A stretch of DNA of 64,000 nt from Anaerovibrio slackiae. Lineage in GTDB: Bacteria > Bacillota > Negativicutes > Selenomonadales > Selenomonadaceae. The notes beneath the pieces are model-generated. The model did no database searches. It was not told where the DNA came from and saw only the letters and a list, made by a program, of their open reading frames with translations. Positions 40,403 through 49,645 of this stretch are shown here, one piece after another (position 1 is the stretch's first letter; every line of letters begins with the position of its first letter). The translations under genes and the position numbers were made by a program. The stretch spans positions 50,599 to 114,598 of the forward strand of contig NZ_VUNR01000006.1 in the NCBI RefSeq assembly GCF_009695585.1, given 5' to 3'.

Positions 40403-42274
40403 TTATTGTATATACTCGCTTGGCTTTTTCAAAATGGCTCTGTCCCTATAGCGGTGATCAGTTTTATCACCAATCGGCATGTACGCCATCTTCGGCAACC
40501 ACTTTGCCTGGTTCTTTGTTACACTCCAATCAAGCATGGTTTTCAGCTCTGACAGCACCTTCTGGAAAGCCTTCTCCCGCTGCAGATGCTGTGCACGATA
40601 TGCCTCAAAACCGCTTATCAGTCTATCCCACTGTTTTTCTCCGTCTGCATCGCCTGCCGCCATGCCATCAGCATCAAACATGCAGCCATAACGTGCCGCT
40701 TCATCAATAAGGTGCAAGCTGGCACTTATCTCCACACTGCCCAGGCCAATGGACTTACCCATGCCCAGCTTGTAGCAGATATTCTCATCTTGACGTGCCA
40801 AGTCAAATACAGCCAGCAGTGCTCCCAGCTCCACATCACTGAGATTGCTGAAACGTATCCTGCCCTTGAAAAGATTATTGGCAGCCAAAGGCTCAATTGG
40901 CTTCATGCCATCAATGACTTTATCCTTATTTTTATTCAGCTGCCACTGGTTTTCGTTATTGCCCTGATGCCAATAAAGTTTGTAGCCGCGGATTTTTGCC
41001 TCCTCATCCCAATGCTTCAGGGTATTCATGTCAGCATCAGGAGACTGCTCCAGATACAGCTGGAAGGAAGTAGGCTTCGGCGACAAAAGCGGATGAGTCA
41101 GGGAACTGCCCAGTTTTTTCACCGTGCCGTCATGCAGTGCATCCTCAAAGAATACCCGGCTGCCCCACAGCTCCCTGCGCCCGAAAATCATATCGGACAG
41201 GTCTGCCACGCTTTCATCCTTCAAGTTCTTTGATATGTGGTCTGCAATGGACTTCTTATAAGGTATGCGGTAATGCAGCCCATGCCCGAAATGCTGCACT
41301 ACACCATCCTCTGCCAGATAACAGCAGGGTACCACAAAATCAATATCCTTGCAGTGGGTAAAACCGGCAGCCTCATTATCCTTCTTTGCCAAAGCCCTCA
41401 AACTGATGCCCTTCAGCTTGTCATTGGCTGGATGGTCGTTGTCATAGTCACGCACCACTTCACTTGGCACCGGGATACGGTTTTCCTTGCGCCAGTCAGG
41501 GGAAAAGATCGTATAATAAATCCATTTGTCCTCAAACCTGCCAGTTTTCTTATCCTTGTGAGTCATTTTGCCAGTGTGAATCTCACACCTGTAGATGTCC
41601 GTATCCTCTTTCTTCACCGGCCAGGTAACAGAACCCTTCTTGGCTGACCTTCTCCTGTCATTTTCCTCATATTTGACCTTTTTCCCCTGGGCCGGGCAAA
41701 CATAATACTCACCTGTACCCTTGAGCTTAATCAGAAAGCCTGGCTGTGCCTTGCTAAAAGACTTCCGTACCTGCTTGCCATCATTAGTAAAAGTCTTCAT
41801 CTCGCTCATGCGCTCAGAATAATACTTGCCAAAATTCCCCTTGGCAGCCATGCCCCGTGAGTATAAATGCTTGTCCTCAATGTCCTCCCCGGGGCGCATT
41901 GAGCCACAGGTAATAATCTTGAACAGGTTTTTCACCATTCCACGGATACTGCTACCAGGAATCATAGGCTTGCCGGAAGGGGCAAAAAACTTTTCTCCAT
42001 TGCCACCAATAAATAACGGACTCTTGGATGTAATCTCCAAATCAATATAGCCGGTGTTTTTCCCATGAGCCAGTACATGCTCCTTGTAAGCTGCCTGGCT
42101 GACCTCAGCAATTTCACCAGCAACTACTTCACTAATCAAAGGCACAAAATTATATGGTGCTTCCGCATTGCGCTCAACCGATACAGGTGTATTGTTGTTA
42201 TGATTGCCTCTCCTATTATTATTGCCATTCCTATTGTTACGCGAATTATTTCCTCGATAATTATTCCCAGCCAT
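40403..42274 (-). CDS. RAMP-superfamily protein, TIGR03986 type, 623 aa
   Basis: After an Asn/Arg-rich disordered start (NNYRGNNSRNNRNGNNNRRG) come RAMP features: YIDLEITSKSPLFIGGNGEKFFAPSGKPMIPGSSIRGMVKNLFKI and, near the C-terminus, FKGRIRFSNLSDVELGALL and YKLGMGKSIGLGSVEIS. These match the TIGR03986 CRISPR RAMP family found in type III-D loci, where it forms part of the effector backbone. The basic Asn-rich tail is probably an RNA-contacting extension. It is 3 bp after csx19. Confidence 0.85.
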   Translation of the reverse strand: MAGNNYRGNNSRNNRNGNNNRRGNHNNNTPVSVERNAEAPYNFVPLISEVVAGEIAEVSQAAYKEHVLAHGKNTGYIDLEITSKSPLFIGGNGEKFFAPSGKPMIPGSSIRGMVKNLFKIITCGSMRPGEDIEDKHLYSRGMAAKGNFGKYYSERMSEMKTFTNDGKQVRKSFSKAQPGFLIKLKGTGEYYVCPAQGKKVKYEENDRRRSAKKGSVTWPVKKEDTDIYRCEIHTGKMTHKDKKTGRFEDKWIYYTIFSPDWRKENRIPVPSEVVRDYDNDHPANDKLKGISLRALAKKDNEAAGFTHCKDIDFVVPCCYLAEDGVVQHFGHGLHYRIPYKKSIADHISKNLKDESVADLSDMIFGRRELWGSRVFFEDALHDGTVKKLGSSLTHPLLSPKPTSFQLYLEQSPDADMNTLKHWDEEAKIRGYKLYWHQGNNENQWQLNKNKDKVIDGMKPIEPLAANNLFKGRIRFSNLSDVELGALLAVFDLARQDENICYKLGMGKSIGLGSVEISASLHLIDEAARYGCMFDADGMAAGDADGEKQWDRLISGFEAYRAQHLQREKAFQKVLSELKTMLDWSVTKNQAKWLPKMAYMPIGDKTDHRYRDRAILKKPSEYIQ

Positions 42275-42277
42275 ATT

Positions 42278-42865
42278 CTACTCCACCTCCCCATTTTCAA
42301 TAGCCACATACCTGCTATCAACATATCCTGCCTGATTGTTCTCGGTATAGCCGATATAATTGCGGGTGACAAGGCCATAATATTTATGACTGCCATCATC
42401 TACAGGAATTTTCATCTGGATTTTTCTATCTGCATCCTGCAAGACTGCATAACCATCAGCAACCCCGGCATTTTCACCCCACAGCCTGCTCAGAGAATCT
42501 ACATATTCTGTTTCCATCCCCTCGGCACCAGCGGCAGCCGCTCCTGCCGGATAATCGTGGCAGATGCGCACCAGATAGGTGTTATCCCCCCGGTTGCGTG
42601 CATACACCTCTGCCTCTCTGCTAAAAACGCGCATCTCCAACACATTCTCCGTCAAGCTGCTGGCCTTGGCAAAAGCAAAGCCTTTTCCGTCATAACGCCC
42701 CCACAGCACCTGCTGGGGAAGCCATGCTGTCACCAGTCCGCCCTCCGGCAATGCCTCTGCCAGCACAGTCAGCAGCTCCTGCCAGCTGCCTGCCATCACA
42801 CGCTTTCTGCTGGTCAGGCAGGAAACTGCCTTATAGGGATATTTTACGATATTAGCTGCACTCAT
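42278..42865 (-). CDS. csx19: Csx19 (TIGR03984-type) type III-D protein
   Basis: The 195-aa protein has the pattern of Csx19: VTAWLPQQVLWGRYDGKGFAF, LEMRVFSREAEVYARNRG, SLSRLWGENAGV and a beta-rich end with YYGLVTRNYIGYTENNQ. Csx19 is a hallmark of subtype III-D and a subunit of its effector complex; its exact job is not settled. The start overlaps the stop of the double-RAMP gene (ATGA), indicating translational coupling. Confidence 0.75.
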   Translation of the reverse strand: MSAANIVKYPYKAVSCLTSRKRVMAGSWQELLTVLAEALPEGGLVTAWLPQQVLWGRYDGKGFAFAKASSLTENVLEMRVFSREAEVYARNRGDNTYLVRICHDYPAGAAAAGAEGMETEYVDSLSRLWGENAGVADGYAVLQDADRKIQMKIPVDDGSHKYYGLVTRNYIGYTENNQAGYVDSRYVAIENGEVE

Positions 42866-44238
42866 GCCCTGCCACCTGCCTTTACAAATGCTTCTACCAG
42901 ACTGTTCATAGCCGCCCGGTCCTCCGCTGACACCTTGATGCCGCCAGCTGCCTTCTCCATCATATACTTGGTTCCCTTGTAGGAAACTACTGCCTTCAAG
43001 CCCTGCATAACACCGCTGCCGCCTGCCTTGTCACCGCCAAAGGCCAGCTGCCCCGTCCAGATATCCTTCAGGATAAGCAGCATCAGACCTGCCTCTGCAT
43101 CACTGCAGCCGCTGATGGCAAAGCGCATGGTCATGGTTTTTGCATCGGCCTTTTTCTGCCATACAGGCTTATTGGTATAAAGGCCGCTGCCCATTTGACC
43201 GCCGGTAAACCTGTCAATGCGCACATGGGACTGATTGACAGCCTCCACCCCTTCACCAAGATATACCTCGTATGTCCTGAGCCTGCTTCTCTGCTTCGCC
43301 TTGTCAGACCTGGAATATCCCATGAGAGAGCCTAAAAAATTCTCCTCATAGTCACCCATCACGCGGCAGATATGCTCTGCCTGCTTGCGGATAACTCCTT
43401 TGACCGAGGTGCCCGGAATGACATACTCCCCCTTGCTGGACAGCATGACCTTCTGCACCTTGCCTTCCCGGTCTCCGCTTCCTGCGTCAAAGGCATCAGG
43501 CTCAGTTCCTACCAGCAGGGAGGTTTTCAATGCCAGGTCAAGCTCCGCATAAAACTCGTCAGCAGCTGTCAGAGGCTTGGCAACGGCAGCATATACATCA
43601 GCCTGAAGCCTTTCCCCCAGCAGCCACGCTTCCAAAGCAGACGGCTTGGAAAAATCATAAGTGGCAACCTCAAGCTGCCTGCCCCTGACCTCGCCAAAGC
43701 CCTTGGCTGTATGGGCACCCAGGCTGATGCCGTACATCAGCTGATCTGCCAGGGCAGCTGCCAGCTTTTCAACAGCAGCCTTGTCCTCTATATCATTTTT
43801 GCGAATGGTAATGGTAGCGGAAAAGCTTCCGGAAGCCCCTCGCTCCACCACCTCGTAGTCAAACTTGCCGGTATCCTCTGCCGTGTTGGTAATGCTGTCA
43901 ATGCGCACACCATCACGCACTGTGTACACGCTGTTTTCCAGCAATACATCATCTATGTTAATCATGCTCTGGCGGTTATCAGACAAATTCCCAAACAGCA
44001 AATCCGCCTGCCTGCTGTCATAGCTATCGACTATATCACGCAGGACGCCTGCCAGAGAGGTTCCCGGAATAAAAGCCTTGCCCTGCTTGTTTTTCAGCAC
44101 CAGGCTGTCTGTTATGCCATCGTCCTGACCTGAGCCTATACACAGGGGAGACTGGACAACAAGCCTGCCCGACATCTGAATTTTTTCAATGATGGCTGCC
44201 TTGCTTGCAGGCATTTTGTTCATAGCTGCCTCACTCAT
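42862..44238 (-). CDS. Double-RAMP Cas7 (Csm3-like fusion), 458 aa
   Basis: Two RAMP domains in one chain: MSGRLVVQSPLCIGSGQDDG with AFIPGTSLAGVLRDI (about 12-65), and TSLLVGTEPDAFDAGSGDREG with YVIPGTSVKGVIRKQ (about 235-295). Both carry the IPGTS-x-x-GV-x-R glycine-rich signature of Cas7 subunits. Fused Cas7 units are typical of III-D, where they replace several Csm3 copies along the crRNA. Acidic residues after the first glycine-rich loop (GQDDGITD) could be target-cleavage residues. It overlaps csx10 by 8 bp. Confidence 0.85.
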   Translation of the reverse strand: MSEAAMNKMPASKAAIIEKIQMSGRLVVQSPLCIGSGQDDGITDSLVLKNKQGKAFIPGTSLAGVLRDIVDSYDSRQADLLFGNLSDNRQSMINIDDVLLENSVYTVRDGVRIDSITNTAEDTGKFDYEVVERGASGSFSATITIRKNDIEDKAAVEKLAAALADQLMYGISLGAHTAKGFGEVRGRQLEVATYDFSKPSALEAWLLGERLQADVYAAVAKPLTAADEFYAELDLALKTSLLVGTEPDAFDAGSGDREGKVQKVMLSSKGEYVIPGTSVKGVIRKQAEHICRVMGDYEENFLGSLMGYSRSDKAKQRSRLRTYEVYLGEGVEAVNQSHVRIDRFTGGQMGSGLYTNKPVWQKKADAKTMTMRFAISGCSDAEAGLMLLILKDIWTGQLAFGGDKAGGSGVMQGLKAVVSYKGTKYMMEKAAGGIKVSAEDRAAMNSLVEAFVKAGGRA

Positions 44239-45850
44239 TATTCACACTCCCTTTTCCAGTTGCTGCCTTGATGGTCTGCTTTCTGGCATGACGGAAAAAC
44301 CACAGCCAATACTCATAATAAAGCTCATCACTTTCAGGCTCAGGCAAAGTAAAATCAACATCCTTGGCAAGAGCATCAATCTCCTTGCCCAATATCTCCT
44401 GCCAGCTGAAATTCATAGCATAAGGAGATTTGTAGTTGCCTTGCAGAATCTCCAGCAGGGTATGCCCGCCATAGCTGATGCCCTTCAGGTTCTTCTCGGC
44501 AGGGCTGCCAGGTCTGATGCAGGCTTCCATGTACTGATTAAAAGCCTTTCTGGTGCCTGACTGCGCCTTGACCGTAAGCATTTCCTGCTCCATACGGCTA
44601 AAGAGATGATTGTGCCTGCTGAGGCTGCCGCATTTTTTGGCTGCATCATCAGCTGCCAGACGGCGGATTTCTCCCTTCATGCGGTTCAGCAGGATGTGCT
44701 GCACTGTTTTTTTCATCTCTGCAGAGAAAACAGGCTTCACCTCAGGAGCATTTTCCAGGCCGCTGCCCATTTTCAGCTCCTGCTGCTGCCAAGGACGGAA
44801 CTGCCCGAAGCCCTCGCTGCTCCGTCTGGACATGCCGCCCAGCAAAAGCTGCTCCACTGCCTCTACAGCCTCATCTGTCCAGCCCTTGTCCTCTCCTGAC
44901 CGGCAGGACAGCTGAAAAACTGTACCGGCAGCTATGGCAGGCTCATCTGCCCTTTTCAGGTTCCACACCTGAACAAAGTTAGCGATAGTCACCTGCTTGC
45001 TGACTACGGACTCCGCCTGCACCGCAAAGGATATGCCCGGGCAAAGCTCCGACAGCCTGTCTGCCAGCTCCTGCAGGGAGGCGGCGGCATCCACATTCTG
45101 CCACTCAGGCAGGTACGGAGTATCTGCCCGGAGTGCCAGAAGCCCCTTTTCGTCAATAGCCTCCCTAATCATGCCGGTATAGTCCACCTCCTGCACCCCG
45201 GAAGCAGACAGCCTGCACCTGCCATACTGGCTGTACTTGGAACGCCCGATATAAACAAAACATTCCTTTTCGGAGAAAAGCTTTTCCGACATTTCCTGCA
45301 AGGCTTCCTTGGAACCGATGATTTCCCCGGCAAAGGACTGCCCGGCATCAATGGACTCATAGTTGAAGATGTGTCCTTCCTCGCTTTTGCCGGAAATACG
45401 TTCATTTTCCAGATTTCTGGACATGTGCAGCGAAACAGATTTTCCCACATGGGCCATGCAGATTTTGCCATCACTGACAATGCCATAGCCCTTGATCCCC
45501 TTGTAGCCCTTCTGGGAGTCCTTGGCAAATAATATATCCTGCACATCGCCGTTTACCTTTTCCTTCATGAGGGAAAAAGGCAGGGCAAAGCTCCGCTGGC
45601 CGCCTGCCAGCGGATTGGCATCCACAAAGCGGACATTACTGCTGAGGAACAGCCGCTGAAAGGCAGCATCCTCATGCCCCCTGTCACCGCCACCGAATTT
45701 CCTTATGTACATGCCTGCCAGCATGCCCCGCAAAATAGAGCCGCTGATATAGTCAGCAGAATTTGTCAGCACCGTGGTATTGTTTTTCTGGCTGATTACC
45801 ACAGGCTCAAGGGTATCTATCCGTATATCAATCTTTGCCAGTCTGCTCAT
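44231..45850 (-). CDS. csx10: Csx10 (Cas5-group RAMP of type III-D)
   Basis: About 539 aa. The N-terminus AKIDIRIDTLEPVVISQKNN with SADYISGSILRGMLAGMYI and the C-terminal RAMP half (LSCRSGEDKGWTDEAVEAVEQLLLGGMSRRSSEGFGQFRPW) are diagnostic of Csx10, the Cas5-type subunit that caps the crRNA 5' handle in III-D complexes. The start at 45850 forms an ATGA overlap with the preceding cas7-like gene; a longer reading to 45877 lacks a ribosome binding site. This is the main basis for the III-D subtype. Confidence 0.88.
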   Translation of the reverse strand: MSRLAKIDIRIDTLEPVVISQKNNTTVLTNSADYISGSILRGMLAGMYIRKFGGGDRGHEDAAFQRLFLSSNVRFVDANPLAGGQRSFALPFSLMKEKVNGDVQDILFAKDSQKGYKGIKGYGIVSDGKICMAHVGKSVSLHMSRNLENERISGKSEEGHIFNYESIDAGQSFAGEIIGSKEALQEMSEKLFSEKECFVYIGRSKYSQYGRCRLSASGVQEVDYTGMIREAIDEKGLLALRADTPYLPEWQNVDAAASLQELADRLSELCPGISFAVQAESVVSKQVTIANFVQVWNLKRADEPAIAAGTVFQLSCRSGEDKGWTDEAVEAVEQLLLGGMSRRSSEGFGQFRPWQQQELKMGSGLENAPEVKPVFSAEMKKTVQHILLNRMKGEIRRLAADDAAKKCGSLSRHNHLFSRMEQEMLTVKAQSGTRKAFNQYMEACIRPGSPAEKNLKGISYGGHTLLEILQGNYKSPYAMNFSWQEILGKEIDALAKDVDFTLPEPESDELYYEYWLWFFRHARKQTIKAATGKGSVNNE

Positions 45851-46527
45851 GCTTTTCTCACCTGCTTTACTGCACACCTGATAACTTCATCCATCTTGTC
45901 AAAGCAGCACTCTATCCTGCCCAGGCCTCGATTTCTCTTGCCTCCTGCGTATTGCAGATTGCGGCATGCCAGAGCCAGGATTGCCCTGTCCTGCTCATCG
46001 CCATTGACCACCTGGATACTGCCCCGGAAGCAGCAGCCTGCCTCCACAACCCTGATGTTGTGCAGAGAATGGTCAAGGGCAGTGTGGGTAGCTTTATCTA
46101 TGCTGGTCTGATAGCGGATGGAGGTATATTCCTCCAGCACATCCCTGGCATTGATAAGCCCCGGGTACTTCGCCTGCAAATACTCCCAGCCCTGCCTGTC
46201 CTGCTGGTAGCCAGGCAGATAAAAATTGTGCATGATAAGCTGCTTTTCACCGCTCACACCATGCTGGAACAGGGTATTCAGTTCATCAAGGCTAAAAAGC
46301 TTCTGCCCGGAAGCCTCTGCCATCTCCACAACCTCAAGGGCACTCTCATACAATAGCCCCTTCAGCCTTTTGGCTGGAAAATACGGTACGCCGCAATGGT
46401 CGTGCACCACCTCGGCATCCAGGTTTACATCAGCCTGGCCGGAGCCCAGATGCAGGGCTGAAACAACACTGATTGTCAAATCCAATACAAAGCCTTTATC
46501 CATACTATTCGTCATACTGCTCGCCAT
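45847..46527 (-). CDS. Csm3-like RAMP (Cas7), 226 aa
   Basis: A single RAMP domain: VLDLTISVVSALHLGSGQADVNLDAEVVHD, then GVPYFPAKRLKGLLYESALEV, and the C-terminal GGKRNRGLGRIECCFDK. The conserved Asp after the glycine loop (SGQADVNLDAE) could cleave target RNA. Several in-frame ATGs lie near the start; 46527 is preferred because GAAAGG lies just upstream, while ATG at 46572 would overlap cas10 by 26 bp. Confidence 0.82.
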   Translation of the reverse strand: MASSMTNSMDKGFVLDLTISVVSALHLGSGQADVNLDAEVVHDHCGVPYFPAKRLKGLLYESALEVVEMAEASGQKLFSLDELNTLFQHGVSGEKQLIMHNFYLPGYQQDRQGWEYLQAKYPGLINARDVLEEYTSIRYQTSIDKATHTALDHSLHNIRVVEAGCCFRGSIQVVNGDEQDRAILALACRNLQYAGGKRNRGLGRIECCFDKMDEVIRCAVKQVRKA

Positions 46528-46546
46528 ACTTTTCACCAGCCTTTCT

Positions 46547-48181
46547 TCACACTGACAGCCTGCCTGTATCATCAGTAAATTTCATCATCTCAATTATATC
46601 CACATAAGGAGTAGCCATTTCCTGAGCCTCTGCCTCACGGCACCACAGCTGCCGGCTGTAGCCTTCCCAGCCCTCTATCAGCGGCAGGGCACCGCCATTT
46701 CGGCAAAGCTGCTCCACAAACCGCTCCATGGCATGTGCATCCCTTGCCAGGACGGCACGCAGTTCCTTGATTTTGTTGTTTGCCATAGCCTGCGGCAGCA
46801 GCCTGATGCCTGCCAGCAGCTTGTCGATATCATAACGCTTATTGGCACTATTGCTGGCTGGCGTGAACACCTTGTAAGGACCAAAGTGCATATTGCCCAG
46901 CACGCCGCTATACTCCTGGCTGCGGATATCTGAAATGTCAGGTGCCTGCTCGCCATGCAGCAGGGCAAAATCCAGCCAGCTGCTGGAAATATCTTCTGCC
47001 TTCTTTTTTTCCTTGTCTTCCAGCATCTTCTTTTCCCTGCGTGAACGCTTCTTTGCCTCACCGCAGAGCTGCTCAGCCATTTCATAGCCACGGAAGAAAG
47101 GATAGGATGTGTTGAGGATGGCGATGCCGCCGCAGCAGTCAATCCTGACGCCCTCATCTGCCTCCATATAGCTAATATACCGTCTGGTGTATTCCAATGC
47201 CATCCTGCCCATGCAGACAAAGGTAACATCGTCACCGCCCAAAATCAGCGGGCGTATCGGCAGGTATGACTTGCTGCCATCTCCCGTGCCGCATCGCTTA
47301 AAGCCAAAGCTTTTATTCTCCTTCTGGGCATCGTATTCAGCAATAATACTCTGCAGCAGCTTGCCAAAGGATTTTTGACATTTATCGGCCACATCCAGGG
47401 AGAGCTTTTTCAGTTTCAGAAAATCCTTGCAGGCACCAAAGCGGATGCCCATGTTGTTGCCATCAATATGGACGATAGCCACATAATCCTCTGTTTCAAT
47501 CTGTCCCAGGTCTTCCAGGCTGTCAGGGAAAGCAAATTTGCCTGCCAGTATATTCTTAAATTTCTTCGTCATGGCATCCTTCGCCATCATGGCAGTTTCC
47601 TGCAATTTTGCCATAATACCGGCATCCACAAATTCCTTTTCCCCGGAAAGCATATTCCTGTCCCAGATATCCGCCGTGCCGCCGCTTAGCTTGCAGGGCA
47701 CAGTCAGCCCGGTATAAGGTATACTGGTAACAGGTGCATAGCGGTTCTGATTTTGTTTCAGCTTTTTGTAAAGCTCATCCAGGCTGGACTGGAATTTTTC
47801 CTTGCCCTCCCCCAGACAAAGGGTTCCGGCAGCAGCACCTGTCAGAAGGCCGGGATATTTTAGCAGGACCTCCTTGGTAAATTCCCTGATTACTACAGCG
47901 GTGTCCTCCTCCGGCTGAAACAGCACCAGTGCTTTGCCGCCGCCGATATACCCCACCTCGCAGCGCACGGAGGCATCGGTTTCGATTGCCAGTGCCGAGC
48001 TGGTCTTCCAGGCATCCTTTTCAATCCCATACCCCAGCCTGTTCAGCACGCCGTCAATCAGCACGTCTGAAAACAGCCTGTCCACAATATAAGATGCACC
48101 TATATTTGTTTTCAGCTTGTTGCCAGCAAAAATATATTGCTGGATTGACCGGGTATCAAATAATATAGCCTTTACTTCCAT
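46547..48181 (-). CDS. cas10: Cas10 (type III-D, no HD domain), 544 aa
   Basis: The N-terminus VKAILFDTRSIQQYIFAGNKLKTNIGAS is palm-type; VAIVHIDGNNMGIRFG is the first palm motif and LILGGDDVTFVCMGR (near residue 314) is the GGDD catalytic motif for cyclic oligoadenylate synthesis. There is no N-terminal HD nuclease region, so DNA cutting must be absent or come from another protein. The length is short for Cas10 (700-1000 aa), in line with HD loss. ATG at 48181 has GAGAGGTGAACACA before it. An intact GGDD and CARF-HEPN genes downstream imply signalling immunity. Confidence 0.9.
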   Translation of the reverse strand: MEVKAILFDTRSIQQYIFAGNKLKTNIGASYIVDRLFSDVLIDGVLNRLGYGIEKDAWKTSSALAIETDASVRCEVGYIGGGKALVLFQPEEDTAVVIREFTKEVLLKYPGLLTGAAAGTLCLGEGKEKFQSSLDELYKKLKQNQNRYAPVTSIPYTGLTVPCKLSGGTADIWDRNMLSGEKEFVDAGIMAKLQETAMMAKDAMTKKFKNILAGKFAFPDSLEDLGQIETEDYVAIVHIDGNNMGIRFGACKDFLKLKKLSLDVADKCQKSFGKLLQSIIAEYDAQKENKSFGFKRCGTGDGSKSYLPIRPLILGGDDVTFVCMGRMALEYTRRYISYMEADEGVRIDCCGGIAILNTSYPFFRGYEMAEQLCGEAKKRSRREKKMLEDKEKKKAEDISSSWLDFALLHGEQAPDISDIRSQEYSGVLGNMHFGPYKVFTPASNSANKRYDIDKLLAGIRLLPQAMANNKIKELRAVLARDAHAMERFVEQLCRNGGALPLIEGWEGYSRQLWCREAEAQEMATPYVDIIEMMKFTDDTGRLSV

Positions 48182-48262
48182 TGTGTTCACCTCTCGCAAC
48201 AATTATTTACGACTACTTATAATGCTTATCTATAATTATCCAGGATTTCCTATATTTATCAA

Positions 48263-49081
48263 TTACCTGTATGTGACCTGCATCTGCCCCAGGCCCTGCC
48301 CTGCCATCCTGCCGCAGCCGGCAAATACGCCAAACTGTGCCAAAAGCAGCAGCACCTGCCGCTCCTCCACAGGCAGCTGGGACAGATTGTAGCTGAATGT
48401 TCCCGTAAAGGTATTCACTCCCCTCTGGGGCGTGAGGTACACGCTCTTTGTCCTGCCTGACCAGTGCTCTATATACACCTTTTCTGATAGTTCCCTGACC
48501 TGTGCCTTGTCGATTTCTGCAGGCATATCCAGCTGCTGCCATTTCTCCGCCAGGGAAGGAAACACCAGCCATGGCAGCGGCATGGGATAGTCCACCACAT
48601 CCACCCTGAAGGCCGTCGGGGAAATAAAATCTATTGTCAGGCGGGACAAATTCTCCTCCCCCAGAGCCAGCCCCAGCAAATCATTTTCAGCCAAAAAGCC
48701 TGCCCTGGGATTCTGCTCCCCGTCAGCAGTCAGGGCTTTTACCTGCATGGGCAGGCTGTTCACCTGCAATACCTCCCCCGGCTCCACCTGCAGCATGACC
48801 TGCAGGATGCTCTCGTGCATGCCGGTTACGCGCCACTGAAACACATCACCTTTTTTGACATAAATTCTCCCTCTTATGGACTTGTATTTCCTGCCCAGCA
48901 GGGCGGAAGCTGTAAATGGCTTCATTTTCATCTGCTCATGTACATAGTTTGCCAGCTCCTGGGATGCCTCCTGCAGCATCCTGAAAAAGACACCGTGCAT
49001 CACCCTGCCGGAAAATTCCGGCAGCCAGCCTGACTGCTCCGCTTCCAATGTATAAACAACCGCTCCCAGCAAAAACTCCAT
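48263..49081 (-). CDS. cas6: Cas6 pre-crRNA endoribonuclease
   Basis: About 272 aa with two ferredoxin-like halves. The C-terminal glycine-rich loop VFAGCGRMAGQGLGQMQV is the Cas6 signature; FTGTFSYNLSQLPVEE and the N-terminal SGWLPEFSGRVMHGVFF are also typical. It should cut both arrays 8 nt upstream of the spacers, leaving the ATTGAAAC handle. Start choice is uncertain: ATG at 49081, or TTG at 49093 or 49072, the last having AAGGAG at the best spacing. It is the first gene of the effector operon under shared-box promoter 6, 81 bp ahead of cas10. Confidence 0.85.
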   Translation of the reverse strand: MEFLLGAVVYTLEAEQSGWLPEFSGRVMHGVFFRMLQEASQELANYVHEQMKMKPFTASALLGRKYKSIRGRIYVKKGDVFQWRVTGMHESILQVMLQVEPGEVLQVNSLPMQVKALTADGEQNPRAGFLAENDLLGLALGEENLSRLTIDFISPTAFRVDVVDYPMPLPWLVFPSLAEKWQQLDMPAEIDKAQVRELSEKVYIEHWSGRTKSVYLTPQRGVNTFTGTFSYNLSQLPVEERQVLLLLAQFGVFAGCGRMAGQGLGQMQVTYR

Positions 49082-49202
49082 CTCCTTATACAAACCTGAT
49101 GAAGTATACTATTCGATATTTAAAGGCAAAATCCTTCTAAAATGTCATTATTTTTTATATTTTTCTTTGTAAATTATGTGCATACTATTTTGCACTATAA
49201 GT

Positions 49203-49248
49203 ATATTAGCAAAAATTCACATCTTTGTTTCGTCAAAAAAACTGTGAA
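49203..49248 (-). promoter_or_regulatory. Shared-box promoter 6 (cas6-cas10 effector operon)
   Basis: The box GTCAAAAAAACTGTGAA (49232-49248) gives TTGACG on the minus strand, then 22 bp and TAATAT (49203-49208). The leader to cas6 is about 115 nt. It would drive some 13 kb of minus-strand genes down to the DUF3800 gene. Confidence 0.65.
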
Positions 49249-49262
49249 CTTAGGCATAAAAA

Positions 49263-49306
49263 AGACATCATGCCATAAGTTTGTGTTTCTATGACCCATG
49301 ATGTCT
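49263..49306. terminator. Bidirectional terminator upstream of the cas operon
   Basis: AGACATCATG (49263-49272) and CATGATGTCT (49297-49306) form a 10-bp stem, with TTTTTT on the minus strand and TTTTT on the plus. It ends the DUF4160 operon and insulates the cas promoter. Confidence 0.8.
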
Positions 49307-49375
49307 TTTTGTATATTTTGGCACATTTATTGATTAATACTGTCCGGTTTCACTTTTTAATATCCCAGATATGAT

Positions 49376-49645
49376 TCACCTTTTTAGCTCAGCTTTGCCA
49401 AAAAATTCTACCCAGGACATTATAATAGACTCCCTGTTTGCACGAAGATACGCGAGAATGGCCTTCATATCTTTTTTATCCACAGAACCAGTATCATTGG
49501 CAAGCTCTATTCCTTCAGAAGTCACCCAAAATTTCGTTGCATTCTTTTGCTTGCTTTTACTGACATGGACATGCACAGGCTCACTGCCGTCACCTCCCCA
49601 AAAATATATCAGATATCCCATATACTGTATTAGGGCATTAGGCAT
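49376..49645 (-). CDS. DUF4160 family protein
   Basis: The 89-aa protein has the DUF4160 core: YLIYFWGGDGSEPVHVHVSKSKQ, then KFWVTSEGIELAND and LAYLRANRESIIMSWVEFFG. The family is usually encoded with a DUF2442-type partner and has been suspected to form toxin-antitoxin-like pairs; molecular activity is unknown. It overlaps the upstream gene by 8 bp. Confidence 0.85.
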   Translation of the reverse strand: MPNALIQYMGYLIYFWGGDGSEPVHVHVSKSKQKNATKFWVTSEGIELANDTGSVDKKDMKAILAYLRANRESIIMSWVEFFGKAELKR

